Part shown: in pieces, positions 52,475-61,435 of the stretch | How the letters are laid out: the number at the start of each line of letters is the position of its first letter | Position numbering within the stretch: the stretch's first letter is position 1 | From: CAWIVJ01 sp963839525 | Lineage (GTDB): Bacteria > Cyanobacteriota > Vampirovibrionia > Gastranaerophilales > Gastranaerophilaceae | Direction of reading: 5' to 3' | Length of the DNA: 64,000 nucleotides | NCBI GenBank assembly: GCA_963839525.1 | Contig: CAWIVJ010000019.1 | Location: 62,001-126,000 of the forward strand | Notes under the pieces: model-generated | Seen by the model: only the letters and a program-made list of their open reading frames with translations | What the model was told of the DNA's origin: nothing | The model's database searches: none | Made by a program: the position numbers and the translations under genes

Positions 52475-53213
52475 TTTTCTTTACAAAGGCAAGTACTTTT
52501 CTTAATTGATCTTTCAATTTATTATTTTCTTCCGTTAATCTATTTATTTCTGACTGACAATCTTCGGTTTTAAATTTATCGCTTATATCGTTAGGAACAA
52601 TCATTGAATCCAGAATAAATCTCTTTTTTGCCTCTTCTTTTATTATCAGTAAAGAATGAGAATCTTTTTCTGTTATAAATCCGAGAGAAATCATTATTTC
52701 TGCCATTTTACAGGAATTTCCCTGTTCTGCGTATTCTTTTTGTTTAATTATTGTTTGCTCAAGCTGATCAACATTTATTTTCCCAACACGTTTAAAATAC
52801 TCTCCTGTTCTATATTTACCTGACATAAAACCTGCAATAGTTTGTATATAAAGCGATTCTGGGATTTTTATATAATCTTGTTCCAGACAAAGAATGTAAT
52901 ATTTGGCAACTTCTTCCAACGTCCAAAAATTATTCATAGCTATTTCCAGTATACTCAAACCTTCATCTATGTTTGCCAAAAAATTATAGACATTATTGTC
53001 ATATCCGGCTTTTCGCTCAATCATTTCAGTTTTTCCGACAAAAGACAAAGTCGGAACATACAAGTGAAAAATATCTTCTTCTTTTATGTTAATAAAATCT
53101 TCACTTAACGACATAGCTAAATCTTGATGTAAACGTAAATAAATAACCTGTTTAACCCATAAAGGGAAAGCCAAAAGTTTTTCCAAAAAAATTCCTAAAA
53201 TATTTTTTTTCAA
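52467..53213 (-). CDS. MshEN-like / DUF4388-like regulatory protein
   Basis: 248 residues, TTG start with GGAAAG upstream. Residues 70-125 look like a small winged-helix DUF4388/PatA-type piece (FLANIDEGLSILEIAMNNFWTLEEVAKYY). Residues 132-195 match half of an MshEN domain: GEYFKRVGKINVDQLEQTI then KMAEIMISLGFITEKD. MshEN domains bind c-di-GMP when the RLGxxL..GxI motifs are complete; here the arginines are partly missing. A C-terminal coiled coil (220-240) follows. Divergent from the flagellar FliS cluster. Confidence 0.65.
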   Translation of the reverse strand: MKKNILGIFLEKLLAFPLWVKQVIYLRLHQDLAMSLSEDFINIKEEDIFHLYVPTLSFVGKTEMIERKAGYDNNVYNFLANIDEGLSILEIAMNNFWTLEEVAKYYILCLEQDYIKIPESLYIQTIAGFMSGKYRTGEYFKRVGKINVDQLEQTIIKQKEYAEQGNSCKMAEIMISLGFITEKDSHSLLIIKEEAKKRFILDSMIVPNDISDKFKTEDCQSEINRLTEENNKLKDQLRKVLAFVKKNV

Positions 53214-53301
53214 AATGCTTTCCTTTCTATTCCTTTTTTGTTAATTATATATTATAATACTATCATAGTCAATTTATAAACAAATTTTAAGATGGTGGAA
53301 T

Positions 53302-53745
53302 ATGGGTTTAGATGGATTTTCAATGGGCAACTTAGGTTTAAACGCTGATATGACTTCTGCTCAGATGGTAAATCAAGCTGAACAAATAAAGAAAGAATCT
53401 GAAATTAAAATAAAAGATGTTACTGAAACAGCAGAAGATAGCGGAGTAAAAAGAAAAGAAGACGACGACGAATCAAATAACGAAGATTTTAGCGGTAGTT
53501 TTAAGGAAAAAGAAGGTAACTCTGATGAAAGCGAAAATGAAAATGATAATTTATTAAATGAAAAAGATTTTGAAAACACAAATCCAAAAGAATTTTCAAT
53601 TCGAATCAATTCTGAAACTGAATTGATAGAACTTTTAAGAAATGAAGACAAAAAAGTTCTGGAAACAATAAAAGCGGAAGATTTAATGAAGCTTATTTCT
53701 AAACTTGATAATGCATCAGGAATTTTAGTTAACAGGAAGATATAA
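53302..53745 (+). CDS. Hypothetical protein, possibly FlaG-like
   Basis: 147 residues. N-terminal Gly/Leu/Met helix, an acidic linker (about 55-90: DDDESNNEDFSG, SDESENENDN), and a C-terminal part FSIRINSETELIELLRNED then KKVLETIKAEDLMKLISKLD. The end, VLETI...LMKLISKLDNASGILVNRKI, parallels the FlaG ending (VIReIP..kml.l...l.e..GllvD). FlaG usually sits upstream of fliD-fliS; here fliS follows after 14 bases. Assignment is tentative. Confidence 0.65.
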   Translation: MGLDGFSMGNLGLNADMTSAQMVNQAEQIKKESEIKIKDVTETAEDSGVKRKEDDDESNNEDFSGSFKEKEGNSDESENENDNLLNEKDFENTNPKEFSIRINSETELIELLRNEDKKVLETIKAEDLMKLISKLDNASGILVNRKI

Positions 53746-53759
53746 AAAAGAAGGTTAGA

Positions 53760-54254
53760 ATGAATACACTTAATCCATATTTGAAACAATACAAAAAAAA
53801 TCAGATAGAAACAGCAACTCCTGAACAAATTCTTATACTGCTGTATGATGGAGCTATAAATTTTTTAAATAGAGCAAAATTTGCTCTTGAAGAAAATGAT
53901 GACGAACAATTTCATAAAGGAATTATAAGCTGCAAAAAAATAATAATTGAATTTATGGATACTCTCGATATGGAACGAGGCGGTAAATTGGCTGCTACTT
54001 TATACAGCCTTTATAAGTATTACCGTAAAATACTAACAAAAGCAGAAGTTACAAAAAATGTTGACGGTATAAATGAAGTGCTAAGGCATTTAATCAAATT
54101 GAGAGAAACCTGGCAAAAGGCAATAGAAATAGCAAATTCTGAAAAAGAAGCGGAATTGGGTGGAAGTATAAATACATATGATAAATACGAAGAAGAAGAA
54201 AATGACAATGTAGAATACGAATATGAGGAAGACGGCTATAATGACTCAGTTTAA
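53760..54254 (+). CDS. fliS: Flagellin export chaperone FliS
   Basis: 164 residues. NPYLKQYKKNQIETATPEQILILLYDGAINFLNRAK is the FliS opening; KIIIEFMDTLDMERGGKLAATLYSLYKYYRKIL follows. It binds flagellin C-termini before export. A 30-residue acidic tail (YEEEENDNVEYEYEEDGYN) exceeds the usual 125-135 residues. fliD is missing from its normal position. The next gene starts 13 bases before its stop. Confidence 0.92.
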   Translation: MNTLNPYLKQYKKNQIETATPEQILILLYDGAINFLNRAKFALEENDDEQFHKGIISCKKIIIEFMDTLDMERGGKLAATLYSLYKYYRKILTKAEVTKNVDGINEVLRHLIKLRETWQKAIEIANSEKEAELGGSINTYDKYEEEENDNVEYEYEEDGYNDSV

Positions 54255-54609
54255 GGATTTTGAAATACTATATAATCAATTCCTAAATTTAACAAGTGAA
54301 ATCAACAAAATTATAGAACAAGAAGATTATCTTTTAGCCCTTGAAAAATTAAAACATAAAGATAAGCTTATAAAAAAAATTATGAATGCCGAAAAAACTG
54401 TTAAATTTAGTGTAGAAGAGCGTCAAAAAATACAATTAATAAATGAAAAATTAAAAGAGGATGAGCAAAATAAAATTACTTATTTAAAAAAACTCCATGC
54501 AGAGGTTGGAGAAGAACTTAAAAAAACCAGAAAAAAAGTTAAATTTAACTCAGCATATACAATAAACACTAAAAAATTAAAGGGCAAATTGATAGATACC
54601 TTAGAATAA
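54241..54609 (+). CDS. Helical coiled-coil protein, FliT/FlgN-like candidate
   Basis: 122 residues. Almost entirely charged helix (INKIIEQEDYLLALEKLKHK, EERQKIQLINEKLKEDEQNK). Position directly after fliS matches fliT, the FliD chaperone, and its size fits, but sequence identity to FliT cannot be claimed. I chose the ATG at 54241, overlapping fliS by 14 bases, with GAGGAAG upstream. Confidence 0.7.
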   Translation: MTQFKDFEILYNQFLNLTSEINKIIEQEDYLLALEKLKHKDKLIKKIMNAEKTVKFSVEERQKIQLINEKLKEDEQNKITYLKKLHAEVGEELKKTRKKVKFNSAYTINTKKLKGKLIDTLE

Positions 54610-54619
54610 GGATATATTT

Positions 54620-55498
54620 TTGAAAGAAACATACTCTAAAGAAAAAAAATTTGCAGCAATGTTTTCAATAGTATCAAATTCATTTCTGATACTATTAAAG
54701 TTTATTGCAGGAATTTTATCAGGAAGTATAGGGATTATTTCAGAAGCAGTTCATTCAGGTTCCGATTTACTGGCCTCCATAATAACTTTCTTTTCTGTTT
54801 CTGAATCTTCAAAACCTGCAGATGAAGAGCATCATTTCGGGCATGGTAAATATGAAGACTTTGCAAGCCTTCTTGAAGGACTTTTAATAATTCTGGCAGC
54901 ATTTTATATTATCTATGAATCTTTAAAGAAAATTTTGTTTTCGCTTCCTGTAGAAATAAACACAAATATTGGGCTTGCAGTTATGTTTATTTCTATAATA
55001 GTAAATTTTTTCGTTAGTACGTACTTGTTCAAAACAGCTAAAAAAACTTTTTCTACAGCCCTATATGCCGACGGAGAACATTTGAGAACTGATATTTATT
55101 CCTCTCTGGCTGTTATCATAGGATTATTTCTGGTAAAAATAACAGGAAATAATATTTTTGACCCACTTGTAGCTATTCTGGTTGCCATAATAATTTTTAT
55201 TGCAGGGTATAAAATATATCAAAAAGCAAAAAAGAATCTTTTGGATACTTCGCTAAGTAAAGAAGACAATATTCAAATTAAAGATATTATATACAAAAAT
55301 ATAGAAAATGGAGTCATATCATTAAAAAAATTAAGAACAAGAAAATCAGGGCTTAAAAAAAATATAGATATTACTCTTATAGTTAAAGGTTCTATGCCTA
55401 TAAATACATCCCATGAATTATGCGACAAAATAGAAGACGAAATTGAATCTGTATTAAAAAATACTGATATTTCTATTCATTTAGAACCAAATGATTAA
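54620..55498 (+). CDS. Cation diffusion facilitator transporter
   Basis: 292 residues with six hydrophobic helices and a C-terminal cytoplasmic domain. Metal-site motifs EAVHSGSDLLAS (His-x2/3-Asp region in TM2) and ADGEHLRTDIYSS (TM5, His-x3-Asp); a PADEEHHFGHGKYE loop follows TM2. Zn2+/Mn2+/Fe2+ efflux. TTG start at 54620 after AAGGATATA. Probably read through from the fliS operon but functionally separate. Confidence 0.9.
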   Translation: MKETYSKEKKFAAMFSIVSNSFLILLKFIAGILSGSIGIISEAVHSGSDLLASIITFFSVSESSKPADEEHHFGHGKYEDFASLLEGLLIILAAFYIIYESLKKILFSLPVEINTNIGLAVMFISIIVNFFVSTYLFKTAKKTFSTALYADGEHLRTDIYSSLAVIIGLFLVKITGNNIFDPLVAILVAIIIFIAGYKIYQKAKKNLLDTSLSKEDNIQIKDIIYKNIENGVISLKKLRTRKSGLKKNIDITLIVKGSMPINTSHELCDKIEDEIESVLKNTDISIHLEPND

Positions 55499-55508
55499 AA
55501 GACTGCAA

Positions 55509-56804
55509 CTATTTTAAAATATTTGCTGCACAATTTTTATTTTCTGTTTTATTCAATGTCAAAGCATTTGAAAGAGCAATTCCTCCCTGTACCGGAGGGT
55601 TATTAACAACTTTTCCATTTACATATAAAACTGTAGAACCACCGCCGTCAAGATTCATTGCGTTAAAACAGCCGATTGATTTCATAAAATTAGCAAGTTC
55701 TGTTAAAGTCATTCCTATTGAAGAATTTTCACGACCATCTACAGTTACTATTATTAAATTATTATCTGCGGTATATCCCACTGCTGTTCTTGGATTTCGG
55801 CCTCCGATTGCACCGAGTTTTTGTGCGCTTATATCAACATAAACATTACCGTTTTTAACAAGATAAGGACCGCCGCTTATTATATGATTAACATTTTCCC
55901 AATTAGGAATTGTTGAAATATCAAGATTAACGTCTTCTCCTACATTAAATTTTCCTAACTGCTGCGCAGGACCTACAATTACAAATCCATCTTGAGGGAT
56001 TTCAAGTACAGACTTTGATGTTTGTACGATTTTGTTGTTACTGACTGCCATTTGCATTCCATATTTTGGGCTTGAAGGCGCTGTTTTTCCCCATTTCGAA
56101 GTATACACAATGACATAAGTTGATAACATTCTCGGTTGATTTATATTATCTACTTTTATCATCTTATTCCGGGATTTTAAGCTTGCATTTAATTGAACAC
56201 GTGCCATATCATAACCGTTATCAAAAATCCCCATAGCTACGCGGTTATAGATAGGTCCTGTATACATTTTCTTGTTAATCATTAAAGTTCCGAGAGGAAC
56301 ACCCGTTGCCGGTTTAAAGAAAGTACCGTTAATTGCGACAATTGAATTATTTTTCTTTGCGATTGTTGTAATTGTAGATTTTCTTCCCAAAGTCTCTGAT
56401 GCTAGAGCGGGAGTTAATTTTAAATTTGGATTAATATCTGAATTTACTTCTACTACGTTAACACGTATAGGCTTTCCTTTATAATATTTTGTTAATTTAA
56501 TATGTTTTACTCCGCGGTTTACATCTATAATTACTCCTTTTTTATATTTTCGCCTTATTTCGTTATTAAAATTTTGCGTTTTTTGCTCTATTGTGAGTTT
56601 CTCTCTTATATTCTTATCCAAAGTCGTACTTTGCAAAATAGGAGAAACAATTGTGCTATTTGCAACGGCAAATTGTTCCTTCGCCAAAATCGGGTACCCC
56701 TTAAAAGTATGCTGAGAAAATAGCAATCCCATAATAATTGAAATATTTAATATATTTGCAATTAATTTTGAGAGGTATTTGGGCTGTACAATAAGCGTAT
56801 CCAT
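55509..56804 (-). CDS. Exported phosphodiester glycosidase (NAGPA domain)
   Basis: 431 residues. N-terminal hydrophobic anchor/signal (about 15-40). The NAGPA/DUF2233 domain spans about 190-425, with SIVAINGTFFKPATGVPLGT, ISGGPYLVKNG, GGRNPRTAVGYT, VDGRENSSIGMTLTELANFM and AMNLDGGGSTVLYVNG. Family members cleave phosphodiester-linked sugars and act on cell-surface or exopolysaccharide glycans. Start: ATG at 56804 with GGTG upstream; GTG (56813) and TTG (56816) are alternatives. Its leader is structured. Confidence 0.85.
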   Translation of the reverse strand: MDTLIVQPKYLSKLIANILNISIIMGLLFSQHTFKGYPILAKEQFAVANSTIVSPILQSTTLDKNIREKLTIEQKTQNFNNEIRRKYKKGVIIDVNRGVKHIKLTKYYKGKPIRVNVVEVNSDINPNLKLTPALASETLGRKSTITTIAKKNNSIVAINGTFFKPATGVPLGTLMINKKMYTGPIYNRVAMGIFDNGYDMARVQLNASLKSRNKMIKVDNINQPRMLSTYVIVYTSKWGKTAPSSPKYGMQMAVSNNKIVQTSKSVLEIPQDGFVIVGPAQQLGKFNVGEDVNLDISTIPNWENVNHIISGGPYLVKNGNVYVDISAQKLGAIGGRNPRTAVGYTADNNLIIVTVDGRENSSIGMTLTELANFMKSIGCFNAMNLDGGGSTVLYVNGKVVNNPPVQGGIALSNALTLNKTENKNCAANILK

Positions 56805-56957
56805 TTTAGTCACCAAGTTTTGCAGTAACCGGATACCTTTTTTTTGTCGAGTGGGAGGTAATGAGGGAGTGGCGTTATTATGCCTTTTTACTGAATCCTC
56901 TTTTTCCTTGAGGCAACACTCTGAGAGATTTTTGTAAACTATTACCTGGAATCTCCT
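56805..56957 (-). promoter_or_regulatory. Structured 5' leader of the phosphodiester glycosidase gene
   Basis: About 150 nt, starting right at the predicted transcript start. Nested complementary pairs: AGGTAAT (56856-56862) with ATTACCT (56941-56947), GAGTG (56867-56871) with CACTC (56917-56921), TGCC (56881-56884) with GGCA (56912-56915), and alternatively CCTC (56897-56900) with GAGG (56910-56913). The region is visibly richer in GC than its flanks. It does not match TPP, cobalamin, c-di-AMP, SAM or glycine riboswitches that I can recall. No terminator follows on the minus strand, so control, if any, would be at translation. Confidence 0.5.
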
Positions 56958-56963
56958 ACTACT

Positions 56964-56992
56964 ATTGTAACATATATTTACATTTTACTCAA
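56964..56992 (-). promoter_or_regulatory. Promoter for the phosphodiester glycosidase gene
   Basis: Minus strand TTGAGT (56987-56992), 17-bp spacer, TACAAT (56964-56969). The predicted start near 56957 coincides with the outer edge of the structured leader. Confidence 0.65.
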
Positions 56993-57053
56993 GTGGCTCA
57001 AACCCTTTTATAACAGTATTTTTACAAAACTAAATAGTGTAAAATAGACATTA

Positions 57054-57464
57054 TTAGTATTTTAAAGGTTGGATGTTAATTCCAATTCCCAATTTTTTTA
57101 ATATTTCAGCGAGTATTGTTTGGGGATTAGTCCCCAAGATTTTTTTTGAGTTGTTTACACTATTCATTATTTCAGCAAACACTTTTTCCGGTGTTTCCTG
57201 AATTTTAGCGCTAGCTATATCTTGCGGACCTAAAATAGTTACTCCTTCTTGTAAGCTCATAATAAACTCATCCTTTTTACCAGGGCATAACGTTTTTACA
57301 ACATTTTCAGCTAAATCTACTGTTTTTCCTGCTGTTTTTGCTAGTCTACTAAGAATAGCCGGCACCAACACACCAGCATTTTTATCCATTATCGTTACAG
57401 CTTCAAAATTAATATCGTGTTTTCTACGATTAACACAATTACAGTTTAATGGCATAATTTTCAT
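57054..57464 (-). CDS. Hypothetical protein with INF motif
   Basis: 136 residues. MKIMPLNCNCVNRRKHDINFEAV has a short polar, Cys-containing N-terminus with INF at 19-21, like the ISF motif of the other unknowns. The rest is helical, with LSRLAKTAGKTVDLAENVVKTL and ILAEILKKLGIGINI. No signal peptide or membrane helix. AAGGAAGTAA ribosome site. In this lineage such small proteins often stand alone; function unknown. Confidence 0.7.
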   Translation of the reverse strand: MKIMPLNCNCVNRRKHDINFEAVTIMDKNAGVLVPAILSRLAKTAGKTVDLAENVVKTLCPGKKDEFIMSLQEGVTILGPQDIASAKIQETPEKVFAEIMNSVNNSKKILGTNPQTILAEILKKLGIGINIQPLKY

Positions 57465-57643
57465 AAATTACTTCCTTTTTTTAAATTTTCACAACACATT
57501 TATTCCAAAAAATGTAAAAAAAAATTTTTGCTAGCAAAAATCAAGTAAAAATTTATATTTAAAAAAAAACTCTCTACACAATCATTTTGAGCATGCAAAC
57601 TCATATTAATATTTCTTAATATAATATGATTAGATAAAAACAT

Positions 57644-58366
57644 TTAAGGGTTTGGGATAATTTTAGCATTAACTTGCTTTTGTATATTTAAAGATTTTTG
57701 TAAGCTTCTAACTAACTCCGCGGCAGTTTTTGCACTGTGAAATTTTCCAGTAGTTACTAATGCCGTACATTTAAGCTGGTCCAAGTCATCTTTATCTGAA
57801 ATATTAAAAGCAATTACGTCTATTTTAACGTCTTTTCTCGTTTTGATTAACTCCATTGCCCATAAACAAGGGCTTTCATCACAATTTTCTCCGCCATCAG
57901 TCAGTAAGATTATATGTTTTTTTCCGTCAAAGCCCAAAAAATCAGAATCAACAGCTTTCTTCAATGAGTAAGTAATTGGAGTCATCCCTCTCGGATTGGT
58001 TTTGGAAAGTTTTTCCTGCATCCGTATAGTACTTGCAGGGGTTATGGGAACCAGCAGAGTACTCGCTTTACAAGCATCATATTGGGTAAACCCCATTCTA
58101 TGACCATAAACTCTAAGCCCTGCCCAGGTTCTTTTATTTAGAGTTGGTAAAATTTGAGCCATTGTTTGAAGCATTAAGTCTATTTTTCTTTCACCGTCAA
58201 GTTCTTCTGTCATGCTGCTTGAAAAATCAAGGATAAAAAGAATTTTTTCATCCGGCTTGTCAAATTTATTATGCCCGAATTCATCCGGCTGGTAAACATT
58301 ATAAGAACTTGCCAAAACATTGGCTGAAAGTATTAAAAAAATAAAGATAAACATAAATTTTTTCAT
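57644..58366 (-). CDS. Exported von Willebrand factor A domain protein
   Basis: 240 residues with a signal peptide ending near VLASS. MIDAS motif: DFSSS at 47-51, TPIT near 138 and LLTDGGENC near 150, all intact. Cys pairs CKAST, CDESPCLW and CTALV suggest disulfides outside the cytoplasm. A metal-dependent protein-protein adhesion or scaffold domain; partner not known. No SD is visible. Confidence 0.88.
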   Translation of the reverse strand: MKKFMFIFIFLILSANVLASSYNVYQPDEFGHNKFDKPDEKILFILDFSSSMTEELDGERKIDLMLQTMAQILPTLNKRTWAGLRVYGHRMGFTQYDACKASTLLVPITPASTIRMQEKLSKTNPRGMTPITYSLKKAVDSDFLGFDGKKHIILLTDGGENCDESPCLWAMELIKTRKDVKIDVIAFNISDKDDLDQLKCTALVTTGKFHSAKTAAELVRSLQKSLNIQKQVNAKIIPNP

Positions 58367-58483
58367 ACTAAAAAAATAATCAAAAATTATATTTTATCCA
58401 ATAGCCAAATGGATGGACAGAAGTTTAGAAGGTTAAATTTATTTTAAACTTACCGGTTTTTCATGTATATGACTTCATTGCAC

Positions 58484-59869
58484 CTAGAAAATATCTGTTT
58501 TCATAGGATTTTTGAATTTGGTAATATTTGCCTGGAACAACAACTCAAAATTTCCGACAGGACCGTTTCTTTGTTTTGCTATGATAATATCAGACTTACC
58601 TTCTTTACCCGTTGCTTTAGGAACATCTTCATCTCTTTCTTCCCGGTTATAATAGTCATCTCTGTAAATAAACATAACAATATCAGCATCCTGTTCAATT
58701 GCACCTGATTCTCTTAAGTCAGAAAGCATTGGACGCCGGTCTTTTCTCTGCTCAACTGCACGGGAAAGCTGCGAAAGAGCAATTACCGGAACATCCAGTT
58801 CTCTTGCAAGGGTCTTTAAACCTCTTGAAATAGAAGAAATTTGTTGAATACGCTCTTCTTTACCCGAACCTTCCATTAATTGCAGATAGTCAATAACAAT
58901 AAGTCCGAGATTTTTTTCTTCCATTGCAAGACGACGGCACTTTGCACGAATATCTGTTAAAGTACAACCTGCTGTATCATCAATATAAAGAGGTGCTTCC
59001 GAAATACCGCTCATTGCGTTTGCAAGCTTGTCCCAGTCTTTTCGCTGCATATTTCCTGTTCTTATTTTTTGGGTATCAACTTCTGCTTCGGAACATAACA
59101 TCCTTTGAACCAACTGCTCTTTTGACATCTCAAGCGAAAAAATTGCAACAGGAATTTTTTCTTTTATAGCTATATTTTGAGCTATGTTAAGTGCGAAAGC
59201 AGTTTTACCCATAGATGGACGTGCTGCAAGAATTATTAAATCCGATCTTTGTAATCCATTTGTAAAATTATCAAGTTCATAAAATCCCGTAGTAATTCCT
59301 GTTAACTCATCTTTGTGATTATATCTGTATTCGATTTTTTCATAACTTGCAAGCACCAAATCTTTAACATGCGACATGTCTTTTGTTGCTTTTTTAGATG
59401 CAATATCAAAAATAAGTTTTTCGGCAGTATCAAGTGATTCATCAGTAGGGTTTAAATCATAACCGAGAGAAACTATTTCTGAACCGGCATTAATTAATGA
59501 TCTTTTAACCGCTTTTTCCTGAACAATTTTTGCATAATATTCAATGTTTGCCGTTGTAATTGTTTTAAAGCCCAAATCATTTATAAATGCGCGGCCACCG
59601 ATTATTTCCAGTTTTGAATTTAAATTTAAGACATCTGAAACAGAAACTATATCTATACGCTCATTTTGATTAAACAATTGCAGCATGGCATCGTAAACGT
59701 GGCGATGGGCAGGCTTATAAAAACTATCCGGTGTTATAAATTCGACTACTTTAGTAATTACGCTCGGATTAACCAAAATAGCTCCCAAAACAGCTTCTTC
59801 CGCCTCTATATTTTGAGGGATAAGATTTGAGTTTATTTCTTTTTTTTCTTCGTAGCCTGTTTTAGTCAT
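58484..59869 (-). CDS. dnaB: Replicative DNA helicase DnaB
   Basis: 461 residues. N-terminal helical domain (about 15-120: PQNIEAEEAVLGAILVNPSV), linker, RecA-like domain with Walker A AARPSMGKTAFALN and IVIDYLQLM, arginine-finger region QLSRAVEQRKDRRPMLSDLRESG. No intein or insertion. Conventional full length. The gap to the next gene (59870-60172) is filled by a repeat. Confidence 0.97.
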   Translation of the reverse strand: MTKTGYEEKKEINSNLIPQNIEAEEAVLGAILVNPSVITKVVEFITPDSFYKPAHRHVYDAMLQLFNQNERIDIVSVSDVLNLNSKLEIIGGRAFINDLGFKTITTANIEYYAKIVQEKAVKRSLINAGSEIVSLGYDLNPTDESLDTAEKLIFDIASKKATKDMSHVKDLVLASYEKIEYRYNHKDELTGITTGFYELDNFTNGLQRSDLIILAARPSMGKTAFALNIAQNIAIKEKIPVAIFSLEMSKEQLVQRMLCSEAEVDTQKIRTGNMQRKDWDKLANAMSGISEAPLYIDDTAGCTLTDIRAKCRRLAMEEKNLGLIVIDYLQLMEGSGKEERIQQISSISRGLKTLARELDVPVIALSQLSRAVEQRKDRRPMLSDLRESGAIEQDADIVMFIYRDDYYNREERDEDVPKATGKEGKSDIIIAKQRNGPVGNFELLFQANITKFKNPMKTDIF

Positions 59870-60038
59870 TTGCCCCGTTTCTTTTTATATAAAGATACAA
59901 AAAAATAATTGATACAAACTTAAGTTTAATATATAAGTATTTAAATTTAAACAAAAGGTAAACAAAATTTAATGAATATTTGTATAAAGTAACAGAAATA
60001 TTTTTATTTTTGTTCTAAAATTACAATTAGAACATAAC

Positions 60039-60150
60039 TTTGGATTGCCGCATCAATCAAATGCGTTTTGTTATCTTCAATGACACAAGATGTGAAAATT
60101 TGAGTTAAAATGTCATTGCGAGGCTTTTAAAAAAAACAAGGCAATCCAAA
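60039..60150. repeat. Dispersed palindromic repeat (family B), large inverted pair
   Basis: Begins TTTGGATTGCC and ends GGCAATCCAAA (11-base arms), with CAATGACA and TGTCATTGCG facing each other inside. Two half-elements in opposite orientation spanning about 112 bases, related to the copy at 6086-6174. This fills most of the 303-base gap between dnaB and the cysteine desulfurase; the remaining 170 bases are AT-rich with no feature I can support. Confidence 0.75.
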
Positions 60151-60172
60151 AAAGAATTAAAATGGAGAAAAA

Positions 60173-61378
60173 ATGACAAAAAAATGTTTAATATATTTAG
60201 ATAATAATGCAACAACAAAAATTGATGAAAAAGTTTTGGAAGAAATGCTGCCTTACTTTAAGGAAAGCTATTCTAATCCTTCAAGCATTTATAGTTTCGG
60301 AGGAATTGCAAAAAATGCTGTAGTTAAAGCACGTGAGCAAATAAAAGATTTTGTTAATGCAAAAGATGCTAAAGAAATTTTCTTTACGGCTTCGGGTTCT
60401 GAAAGCGCAAATATGGCAATAAAAGGAGTTTTGGAAGCTGATAAAACAAAGACTCATATTATAACTACGAAAGTTGAACATCCTTGTGTTTTAAATCTTT
60501 ATAAAGCTCTTGAAAAAAAAGGCTATAAAGTTGATTATATCAACGTTAATTCAAACGGGGACATTGATTTAGACGAATTAGCAAATACAATAAAACCTGA
60601 AACAGCACTTGTTTCCTGCATGTGGGCAAACAATGAAACAGGTGTAATTTTCCCTATAGAAAGAGTTTCTCAAATTGTTAAGTCAAAAAATAAAGAGACA
60701 AAACTTTTTGTTGATGCTGTTCAGGCAGCCGGTAAAATACCTATGGATGTTCAGAGTGCGGATATTGATTTACTGAGTATTTCAGGTCATAAATTCCATG
60801 CTCCAAAGGGAATTGGAGCACTCTACGTAAAATCAGGAACTTTGTTCTCACCTCTTGTTGTCGGAGGACATCAAGAACGCGGAAAACGTGCAGGAACAGA
60901 AAATGTTCCTTATATCGCAGGTATCGGTAAAGCTGCTCAACTTGCAAAGGAATCGCTTAAATATGAAGCAACAGAGGTTAAGCGCCTCAGAGATAAACTT
61001 GAAAGTACAATCTTAAAAACGATGTTTAATTCACGTTTAAACAGCGGCGTTGCAAACAGAGTACCGAATACAACAAATATTGGTTTTGAATATATTGAAG
61101 GAGAATTGATTTTACTTCATTTAAGCGACTTTGGTATTTGTGCAAGTTCAGGAAGTGCTTGTACTTCAGGTTCTTTAGAGCCAAGTCATGTTCTTAAGGC
61201 AATGGGAATTCCTTTCACATCTTTACATGGAAGTATAAGGTTCAGCTTAAGCCGTTTTACGACAGAAAAAGAAATAGATGCCGTTATAATGGTTATCCCC
61301 AGAATTATTAAAAAATTAATTGAAATCTCTCCGTTTCAAAACGAATTAGCTGAATTAAAAAAACATAAAACGAGCTAA
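60173..61378 (+). CDS. Cysteine desulfurase, NifS/IscS family
   Basis: Provides sulfur for Fe-S assembly by NifU. PLP lysine Lys207 in SISGHKFHAPKG; persulfide Cys330 in CASSGSACTSGSLE; YLDNNATTKIDE at the N-terminus. 401 residues. TGGAGAAAAA ribosome site. Separated from nifU by 35 kb; followed by a small winged-helix regulator that might be its regulator, which is untested. Confidence 0.95.
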   Translation: MTKKCLIYLDNNATTKIDEKVLEEMLPYFKESYSNPSSIYSFGGIAKNAVVKAREQIKDFVNAKDAKEIFFTASGSESANMAIKGVLEADKTKTHIITTKVEHPCVLNLYKALEKKGYKVDYINVNSNGDIDLDELANTIKPETALVSCMWANNETGVIFPIERVSQIVKSKNKETKLFVDAVQAAGKIPMDVQSADIDLLSISGHKFHAPKGIGALYVKSGTLFSPLVVGGHQERGKRAGTENVPYIAGIGKAAQLAKESLKYEATEVKRLRDKLESTILKTMFNSRLNSGVANRVPNTTNIGFEYIEGELILLHLSDFGICASSGSACTSGSLEPSHVLKAMGIPFTSLHGSIRFSLSRFTTEKEIDAVIMVIPRIIKKLIEISPFQNELAELKKHKTS

Positions 61379-61408
61379 AATTTTATAATGCGTTGATATG
61401 ATAAAAAA

Positions 61409-61435
61409 AAGTTCATTTGAGTTTAATATGAACTT
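61409..61435 (+). promoter_or_regulatory. Inverted repeat overlapping promoter and start of the small HTH gene
   Basis: AAGTTCAT, 11 bases, ATGAACTT: perfect 8-bp arms ending at the base before the ATG at 61436. TAATAT (61424-61429) inside it could be the -10, 6 bases before the ATG. This is the expected location of an autoregulatory operator. Confidence 0.6.

Noticed and set aside
56914..56960. TPP-riboswitch-like CTGAGAG and ACCTGG on the plus strand
   Set aside because: No TPP core (GGATAATGCCAGCGTAGGGA-type) follows, and there is no plus-strand gene downstream.
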